In this document: piece after piece, positions 5,067 through 10,174 of the stretch
Numbering within the stretch: the first letter of the stretch is position 1
Layout: every line of letters begins with the position of its first letter
Assembly: GCA_030838305.1 (NCBI GenBank)
Contig: JAUTWY010000590.1
Location: 1 to 10,174 of the forward strand
Source of the DNA: Acidobacteriaceae bacterium
GTDB taxonomy: Bacteria > Acidobacteriota > Terriglobia > Terriglobales > Acidobacteriaceae
DNA length: 10,174 nt
Reading direction: 5' to 3'
Translations under genes and position numbers: made by a program
Notes under the pieces: model-generated
The model's input: the letters and a program-made list of their open reading frames with translations, nothing else
What the model was told of the DNA's origin: nothing
Databases searched by the model: none

Positions 5067-8000
5067 ATGCTTCTTCCCTTCGTCCGCGAACTCTTCGTGG
5101 ACGTAGAAAAGCTTCCCGTCTTCACGCGTGTTGCCTCCCACCTCAAGGAGGGCGCGGGGCGTATTCGTGTCTCCGGTCTCACTCCCACCGCGAAAGCCTT
5201 GCTGCTCATGCTGTTTCAGCGTGCCGCCGCACGCCCTCTGATCTTTGTCGTAAACGATAACCGCGCCGTGGAAGACTACATTCCCATCCTCCGCGGCTTC
5301 TGCGAACTCACTTCAGCCGGCGACCCTGACTCAATCATCTCCCTCCCGGCACGCGACGTGCTTCCATTCCAAAATCTTTCGCCACATCCCGAACTTCAGG
5401 AAGAACGCGCCACCGCTTTATGGAAAATTGCCACCGGCGCCGCCGCCATCGTGGTCACCCCCGTCGCGGCCACTGCCATCCGCCTGCGGTCCAGCGATTA
5501 CTATTCCGACCTCGCTCGCACTATCCGCCGTGGCGAGTCCTTCGATCTCGAAGCCCTGCTCGTTCACCTCAACACCGTCGGCTACACTTCGACCGACGTC
5601 GTCGAGATGCCCGGCCAGTATGCTGTCCGCGGCGGCATCCTCGACGTCTACTCCCCCGAAGCCGACCGCCCGCTGCGCATCGAGTTCTTCGGCGACGAAG
5701 CCGATTCCATTCGCAAGTTCGATCCCGCCTCGCAACGCTCTTCCACTCCCGTTGACGAGGCCCTCCTGCTGCCGCTCACCGAGACTCCCGTCAGCGAACA
5801 TCTTCTCGCTGCCATTCACACCCGCCTCAGTGGCAAACGAATAGAAGGTTCAGAAGAAATTGTGGAAGCCGCCGTGCGCGCCGGCGGATTGAACGTTTTC
5901 CCCGGCTGGGAGTTCTATACTCCCGTCGCCGGCGCCGACAGCACCATCTTCGATCTTATCCCCCGCGCCTCCGTGGTGCTTGACGAAACCGAATTGCTCA
6001 AGCAGGAGTTTGACCGCTTCTGGACTCGCGTCTCCGAAGCTCACGAGCGCAGCGGCGTTGGCAATCTCGTCCGCCCCGAAGATCTCTACCTGACCCCGGA
6101 CGACTGGTGGAAAAAAACCGCTGCGCTCCCCGGCGCAGACATCGAGCACCTCGGCATCACCCGCGATGGGAACGAAAACTCGGTCACATTCCTCGCTCAG
6201 CCGTCGCCCCGCTTCCACGGCGCGGTTCCCGCCATGCTCGAAGAAGTCCAGAAACTGAACGCCGATGGCAAGCGCGTCCTCTTCGCCGTCCCCAACATCG
6301 GAGAAGTCGAGCGCCTTGCCGACGTCTTCACCGAATACAACGTCTCCTTCAAGCTCGGCAGCCGCACCCGCGGCGGCGAAAGCTATGCCGACGAAACCAG
6401 CTACTTCGCCGGAGAAATTTTCACCACCACTCTCGCCAGCGCTTATGTCCCCGACGGCGTCCTGTTGCCCGAGGCCAATCTCGCCATCTTCGGCGCGCGC
6501 GATCTTTTTGACGAATCCGAATCTGTCGCCTCGCGTCCGCAGCGTTCAAAATCCAAAGTCTCCGCCTTCCTCTCCGACTTCCGCGATCTACAAGTCGGCG
6601 ATTACGTCGTCCACGTCGAACACGGCATCGGCCAGTACCAGGGATTGAAAGAAATCAATCACGGCGACGGTCCTGCCGAATTCATGTTGCTTGAATTCGC
6701 CGAAGCCGCACGCCTCTACGTCCCGCTCACTCGCCTCGATCTGGTTCAGAAATATCGGTCCTCCGAAGGCGCCAAGCCGGTATTGAGTCATCTCGGAACC
6801 GCCGCCTGGTCGAAGACGAAGTCTCGCGTCAAGAAGGCCATGAAAGACATGGCCGACGAACTGCTAAAACTTTACGCTGAACGCAAAACCGCCGTGGGAC
6901 ATGCCTTTCCGCCCGGGAACGAATGGTTCCGCGAGTTCGAAGACGCTTTTGAATTCAGCGAAACCGAAGACCAGGCCCAGGCCATCAAAGACGTCATTCG
7001 CGACATGGAATCCACGCAGCCCATGGACCGCCTGCTCTGCGGCGACGTCGGCTACGGCAAAACCGAAGTGGCGATGCGCGCCGCCTTCAAAGCCATCAGC
7101 GACAACAAACAGGTCGCCGTACTCGCGCCTACCACCGTGCTCGCCTTCCAGCACTACGAAACTTTCAAGCAGCGCTTCGCCCCGTTCCCCGTCACGATAG
7201 AAATGATCAGCCGCTTCCGCACGCCGAAGCAGCAAAAAGAAATTCTGCAAAAAACCGAAGCGGGCAAAATCGACGTCCTCATCGGCACTCACCGCATTCT
7301 TTCCAAAGACATCAAATTCTCGGACCTCGGCCTCCTCATCGTCGACGAAGAGCAGCGCTTCGGCGTCCGCCACAAAGAGCGCATCAAGCAAATGCGCAAG
7401 CAGGTCGACGTCCTCACCATGTCGGCCACGCCCATCCCGCGCACTCTGCACATGTCCCTGGTCGGCCTGCGCGACATGAGCGTGATCGAAACTCCGCCGA
7501 AAGATCGCATGGCGATCCAGACCGTCGTCGCCAGTTGGGACGAAAAATTAATCCAGTCCGCAATCGAGCAGGAACTCGAGCGCGGCGGCCAGGTCTATTT
7601 CGTTCACAACCGCGTCGACACCATCTTCGAAATCGCGGCCAAACTTCAGGCGCTTGTGCCGCCCGCGCGAATCATCGTCGGCCACGGACAAATGTCGGAA
7701 GGTGAACTCGAAAAAGTCATGCTGAAAGTTATGCATCACGAAGCCGACATTTTGGTTTCCACCACAATCATCGAGAACGGTCTCGACATTCCGCTCTGCA
7801 ACACAATTCTGATCAACCGCGCCGACCGCCTCGGCCTCTCCGAGCTTTACCAGCTCCGCGGACGCGTGGGCCGCTCCAGCCGCCGCGCCTACGCCTATCT
7901 CATGCTGCCGCCGGAAATCGAGCTCACCCCCATCGCGCGCCGCCGCCTCGCCGCACTCAAAGAATTTTCCGACCTCGGTGCCGGATTCAAAATCGCCGCC

Positions 8001-8618
8001 CTCGACCTCGAACTCCGCGGGGCTGGCAACATGCTCGGCGGCGAGCAGAGCGGCCACATCGAAGCCATCGGCTTCGAGCTGTACACTCAAATGCTCGAGC
8101 GTGCCGTACGTGAGATGAAAGGGGAAGCCGCGCCCGACGAAGCCGAAACCCAGCTCAATCTCGGCCTCAACATTCGCATTCCCGCGGACTACGTCCCTGA
8201 AGAAAATCAGCGTTTGCAGATGTATAAACGCGTCGCCCGCGTTGAAACTGAATCGCAACTCACCGACGTGTCCGCCGAGTTGCAAGACCGCTACGGCCCG
8301 CCTCCCCCTGCCGTCCGCAATCTGCTCGACTACGCTTCGCTGAAACTGTTGTGCATGAAAGTCGGGGTAAACGCCATCGAGCGCAAGCGTGACTCCATCA
8401 CCCTCAAGTTCCAGCAAAACGCCGCCGTAGACCCCGAGCAGCTCGCTCGCTTCGTCTCCGCCCAGCGCGGCGCCCAGTTCACTCCCGACGGCATGCTGAA
8501 ATTTGTCTTGAAAGCAACAGTCGCGGAGGAAGTCCTGCGCGCCCTGCGCACCATCCTCGAACAACTTGCCAGCGCCGAAACCGCCCCCGCAGTGCCCTCC
8601 GCCACCGGCCCCGCCTAA
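5067..8618 (+). CDS. mfd: Transcription-repair coupling factor Mfd
   Basis: 1183-residue superfamily 2 DNA translocase that removes RNA polymerase stalled at lesions and recruits UvrA for nucleotide excision repair; cytoplasmic, DNA-associated. The UvrB-like N-terminal module includes LPARDVLPFQNLSPHPELQ (about 93-111) and the MPGQYAVRGGILDVYSP block (about 181-197). The CarD-like RNA-polymerase-interaction domain starts near 500 (VGDYVVHVEHGIGQY from 510). The translocase has Walker A GDVGYGKTE (659-667), APTTVLAF (about 686), DEEQ (760-763), SATPIPRT (786-793), STTIIENGLDIP (898-909) and QLRGRVGR (929-936), followed by the TRG region (FSDLGAGFKIAALDLELRGAGN) and the C-terminal TRCF domain. 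All key ATPase residues are present and length is normal (about 1150-1180). The last 20 residues are Ala/Pro-rich. The start is six bases after the toxin stop with no clear ribosome site, so it is either coupled to the toxin-antitoxin message or leaderless. Confidence 0.98.
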   Translation: MLLPFVRELFVDVEKLPVFTRVASHLKEGAGRIRVSGLTPTAKALLLMLFQRAAARPLIFVVNDNRAVEDYIPILRGFCELTSAGDPDSIISLPARDVLPFQNLSPHPELQEERATALWKIATGAAAIVVTPVAATAIRLRSSDYYSDLARTIRRGESFDLEALLVHLNTVGYTSTDVVEMPGQYAVRGGILDVYSPEADRPLRIEFFGDEADSIRKFDPASQRSSTPVDEALLLPLTETPVSEHLLAAIHTRLSGKRIEGSEEIVEAAVRAGGLNVFPGWEFYTPVAGADSTIFDLIPRASVVLDETELLKQEFDRFWTRVSEAHERSGVGNLVRPEDLYLTPDDWWKKTAALPGADIEHLGITRDGNENSVTFLAQPSPRFHGAVPAMLEEVQKLNADGKRVLFAVPNIGEVERLADVFTEYNVSFKLGSRTRGGESYADETSYFAGEIFTTTLASAYVPDGVLLPEANLAIFGARDLFDESESVASRPQRSKSKVSAFLSDFRDLQVGDYVVHVEHGIGQYQGLKEINHGDGPAEFMLLEFAEAARLYVPLTRLDLVQKYRSSEGAKPVLSHLGTAAWSKTKSRVKKAMKDMADELLKLYAERKTAVGHAFPPGNEWFREFEDAFEFSETEDQAQAIKDVIRDMESTQPMDRLLCGDVGYGKTEVAMRAAFKAISDNKQVAVLAPTTVLAFQHYETFKQRFAPFPVTIEMISRFRTPKQQKEILQKTEAGKIDVLIGTHRILSKDIKFSDLGLLIVDEEQRFGVRHKERIKQMRKQVDVLTMSATPIPRTLHMSLVGLRDMSVIETPPKDRMAIQTVVASWDEKLIQSAIEQELERGGQVYFVHNRVDTIFEIAAKLQALVPPARIIVGHGQMSEGELEKVMLKVMHHEADILVSTTIIENGLDIPLCNTILINRADRLGLSELYQLRGRVGRSSRRAYAYLMLPPEIELTPIARRRLAALKEFSDLGAGFKIAALDLELRGAGNMLGGEQSGHIEAIGFELYTQMLERAVREMKGEAAPDEAETQLNLGLNIRIPADYVPEENQRLQMYKRVARVETESQLTDVSAELQDRYGPPPPAVRNLLDYASLKLLCMKVGVNAIERKRDSITLKFQQNAAVDPEQLARFVSAQRGAQFTPDGMLKFVLKATVAEEVLRALRTILEQLASAETAPAVPSATGPA

Positions 8619-8653
8619 GTTGCAGATCCAGTGGAGACTAGTTGCCACATGTG

Positions 8654-8692
8654 GGGACAGCCGCCCTCGGCTGTCCGGGCGAGCGAAGCTCG
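8654..8692. repeat. Palindromic intergenic repeat, copy B
   Basis: A perfect nine-base-pair hairpin, GGACAGCCG (8655-8663) with CGGCTGTCC (8668-8676) and a CCCT loop, is followed by CGAGC/GCTCG (8680-8684 with 8688-8692) around a GAA loop. Bases and hairpin order match copy A at 4404-4442, with better pairing here. It lies 35 bases after the mfd stop and could also act as an mfd terminator, although there is no T tract behind it. Confidence 0.65.
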
Positions 8693-8733
8693 ACTGCCTC
8701 TCTCAACCTCGCCAGGCTTAAGGTTTCAAAGGC

Positions 8734-8795
8734 CGCGGCTTCAGCCGCGCCGTAAGACTGACCAAAGATTAACAGCGGCTTGAGCCGCAGGTTTT
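8734..8795. repeat. Paired GGCTnnAGCCGC palindromes in a convergent junction
   Basis: There are two hairpins. CGCGGC/GCCGCG has a TTCA loop (8734-8749). GCGGC/GCCGC has a TTGA loop (8775-8788), with TTTT close behind (8792-8795). Both contain the core GGCTnnAGCCGC also seen at 3122-3133. The position between the convergent mfd and DUF4440 genes, with short T or A runs on either side, makes a bidirectional terminator role plausible for the second hairpin. The shared core suggests a repeat family. Confidence 0.55.
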
Positions 8796-8819
8796 CCTCA
8801 CGATCAACTACCCAACGAA

Positions 8820-9263
8820 CTACCGCCCCGCAATCAACGTCTCATGACTCGCCGCGCACAGCCACGCGCCCCGCTCCTGAATCCACATATCGGTAAACCT
8901 TCCCTTCCGGCTGTATGCCTTCCCCTTCTCCGCACCCTTTTCCCGATAAGTCCCCGTGACCACCACCGCATGTTCGTACGGATGCACCTCCATCGAGTCA
9001 TTCACGATCTGATCGGGACGATAACTGGCCGCCGTAATGCTTGCGAGGTATTGCTCCTTGCTCATGAACGACCCGTCGGAATCGGTGTAGGCAAACGTGG
9101 GCGCCAGCAGCGCGTCGACCGCCTTCCGGTCTTTGTTCTTCTCCGCCTGGTTCCACGCGTTTTCAAGCGACAGCACCCGGGCTTTCTCCGCGTCAAACGA
9201 ACTTTGCGCAAAGCCCGCGACCATCGCCAATGCCAGTGCAACGCAAACTCTCCCAGCCTTCAT
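8820..9263 (-). CDS. Secreted SnoaL-like / DUF4440 (NTF2-fold) protein
   Basis: 147-residue protein with an N-terminal signal peptide: K2 and R5, hydrophobic stretch VCVALALAMVAGF, likely cleavage after AGFA at residue 19. The mature part has the DUF4440 pattern: an N-terminal helix LSLENAWNQAEKNKDRKAVDALLAPTFAYTDSDGSFMSKEQYLASI, then strands around MEVHPYEHAVVVTGTYREKG and RFTDMWIQERGAWLCAASHET. This is the cone-shaped NTF2-like fold, used in different families for small-molecule binding or catalysis; no specific reaction can be assigned. The start is well supported: AAGGAG (9277-9272) lies eight bases before the ATG. Probably periplasmic. The gene is divergent from galU and convergent with mfd, apparently monocistronic. 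Confidence 0.85.
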   Translation of the reverse strand: MKAGRVCVALALAMVAGFAQSSFDAEKARVLSLENAWNQAEKNKDRKAVDALLAPTFAYTDSDGSFMSKEQYLASITAASYRPDQIVNDSMEVHPYEHAVVVTGTYREKGAEKGKAYSRKGRFTDMWIQERGAWLCAASHETLIAGR

Positions 9264-9390
9264 ACGAAGTGCTCCTTCTGCGGCCTGTACCGTGGGAAGG
9301 GAGAAAGCTAAGCGATTTCCTTACGGATTGCAAATCGTGACACGCGCGTTCTACCACGCACCCTGTATCGCCAGCCAGAAACTCCCCGCG

Positions 9391-9396
9391 TACAAT
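9391..9396 (+). promoter_or_regulatory. Weak candidate -10 for galU
   Basis: TACAAT at 9391-9396 is the best -10-like hexamer upstream of galU and overlaps the palindrome ACAATTGT (9392-9399). No good -35 is seen at the right distance. If used, the leader would be about 54 bases and would contain the heptamer repeat. Confidence 0.25.
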
Positions 9397-9420
9397 TGTC
9401 CGGCAACCGAATTCAAACTG

Positions 9421-9448
9421 CGAACGACTAACGACCACCGACGAACGA
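9421..9448 (+). repeat. Heptanucleotide tandem repeat upstream of galU
   Basis: Four consecutive seven-base units, CGAACGA, CTAACGA, CCACCGA and CGAACGA, run from 9421 to 9448. They end eight bases before the galU ATG. The first and fourth units are identical and continue as CGAACGACT, a nine-base direct repeat 21 bases apart. The tract takes the place where a ribosome site would be expected. Confidence 0.6.
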
Positions 9449-9456
9449 CTGCACTT

Positions 9457-10174
9457 ATGACCATGAAAGTCCGCAAAGCCGTATTCCCCGCCGCCGGCCT
9501 CGGCACACGCTTTCTGCCCGCAACCAAGGCCCAACCCAAAGAAATGCTTCCGCTGGTGGATAAGCCGATCATCCAGTACGGCGTGGAAGAGGCCATGGCC
9601 TCAGGCTGCGACCAGATTCTGATCATCACCGGCCGCGGCAAGCAGGCCATTGAAGATCACTTCGATGTCAGCTACGAACTCGAAAAAATGCTCGAGGAGC
9701 GCAACAAGACTGACTTGCTCAAAATCGTGCGCTCCATTTCCGACATGATGCACGTCGCCTATGTCCGCCAGAAAGAGGCGCTCGGCCTCGGTCACGCCGT
9801 TTTGATGGCGCGCGAACTGGTCGGCAACGAACCTTTCGCCGTTCTCCTCGCCGATGACGTGATCGATGCCAAAGTTCCATGCCTCAAGCAGATGGTGGAA
9901 GTCTTCGACCAGATGCAGTGCTCAGTCCTCGCCACTCAGATCATCGCAGGCAAAATGATTTCTTCCTACGGCGTGCTCGACGTCAAGCCTGTCGATAGCC
10001 GCTTCGGCGAACGCCTCTACGAAATCAAGAATATGGTGGAGAAACCTAAGCCGGAAGAGGCGCCGTCAAACCTGGCCATCATCGGCCGGTATATCCTCAC
10101 TCCCGCGATCTTCGACTGCCTCGCCAATACCGCCAGCGGCGCCGGCGGAGAACTCCAACTCACCGACGGCATGC
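9457..10174 (+). CDS. galU: UTP-glucose-1-phosphate uridylyltransferase, 3' end cut by window
   Basis: Makes UDP-glucose from UTP and glucose-1-phosphate, feeding exopolysaccharide, lipopolysaccharide and galactose pathways; cytoplasmic. 239 residues are visible of a usual 290-300. Nucleotidyltransferase landmarks are AAGLGTRFLPATKAQPKEML (12-31, nucleotide-binding loop with K24 and K28), LVDKPIIQYGVEEA (33-46), GLGHAVL (about 110-116), LLADDV (130-135, with the metal-binding Asp133), SSYGVLD (about 169) and MVEKP (193-197, sugar-phosphate-binding region), then GELQLTDGM at the edge. These distinguish GalU from the related glucose-1-phosphate thymidylyltransferases. The ATG at 9457 gives MTMKVRKAVFPAAG; the in-frame ATG at 9463 (MKVRKAVFPAAG) is equally plausible. 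Neither has a visible ribosome site. The gene is divergent from the DUF4440 gene. Confidence 0.95.
   Translation, partial: MTMKVRKAVFPAAGLGTRFLPATKAQPKEMLPLVDKPIIQYGVEEAMASGCDQILIITGRGKQAIEDHFDVSYELEKMLEERNKTDLLKIVRSISDMMHVAYVRQKEALGLGHAVLMARELVGNEPFAVLLADDVIDAKVPCLKQMVEVFDQMQCSVLATQIIAGKMISSYGVLDVKPVDSRFGERLYEIKNMVEKPKPEEAPSNLAIIGRYILTPAIFDCLANTASGAGGELQLTDGM

Noticed and set aside
7548..8648. A 366-codon minus-strand open frame opposite the end of mfd
   Set aside because: Gly/Glu/Val-rich composition without domain pattern, antisense to conserved Mfd translocase motifs; a shadow. The same applies to 2063-2974 opposite the porin and 3625-4614 opposite the dimethylargininase-like gene.
8654..8795. 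Possible CRISPR array or phage attachment site from clustered palindromes
   Set aside because: The hairpins are not regularly spaced direct repeats with unique spacers, and there is no cas gene, integrase or tRNA nearby.

Overview
The window reads as ordinary chromosome of a GC-rich Gram-negative bacterium, most likely an acidobacterium (Terriglobia/Koribacter-like). That assignment is an inference from an OprB-type porin with a C-terminal Phe, the N-terminal style of the Mfd protein, secreted DUF4440 proteins, C-rich third codon positions and palindrome-rich gene junctions. No marker gene settles the taxonomy. Coding density is high and no gene-free stretch exceeds 300 bases.

Layout. A nearly complete hemL (glutamate-1-semialdehyde aminomutase, tetrapyrrole synthesis) lies on the minus strand at the left edge; only its last residues are cut off. 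Across a 282-base divergent region, which holds a good hemL promoter and an unexplained plus-strand terminator-like hairpin, an exported carbohydrate-porin-like outer-membrane protein runs rightward. A structured junction at 3061-3148 separates it from a small DUF427 gene on the minus strand. The DUF427 gene is divergently paired, about 45 bases apart, with a dimethylargininase/arginine-deiminase-like hydrolase on the plus strand.

After a palindromic repeat and an extended -10 promoter comes a ribbon-helix-helix antitoxin / RelE-ParE toxin pair with a 17-base overlap. mfd, the full-length transcription-repair coupling factor of 1183 residues, starts six bases after the toxin stop codon, so the three genes could be co-transcribed. 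mfd also has its own possible -10 inside the toxin end, which would give a leaderless message. Past mfd, a 201-base convergent junction carries four hairpins; two belong to a family that also appears at 4404-4442, and two share a core with 3122-3133. Next is a secreted SnoaL-like/DUF4440 protein on the minus strand, and divergently galU (UDP-glucose pyrophosphorylase), cut by the right edge after 239 residues and preceded by a short seven-base tandem repeat.

The genes do not form one pathway: they are housekeeping functions (heme, DNA repair, UDP-glucose), an outer-membrane channel and a few accessory genes. I found no convincing new multi-gene system. The items most worth a second look are the toxin-antitoxin/mfd coupling, the dispersed palindromes, the orphan hairpin upstream of the porin and the heptamer repeat before galU.
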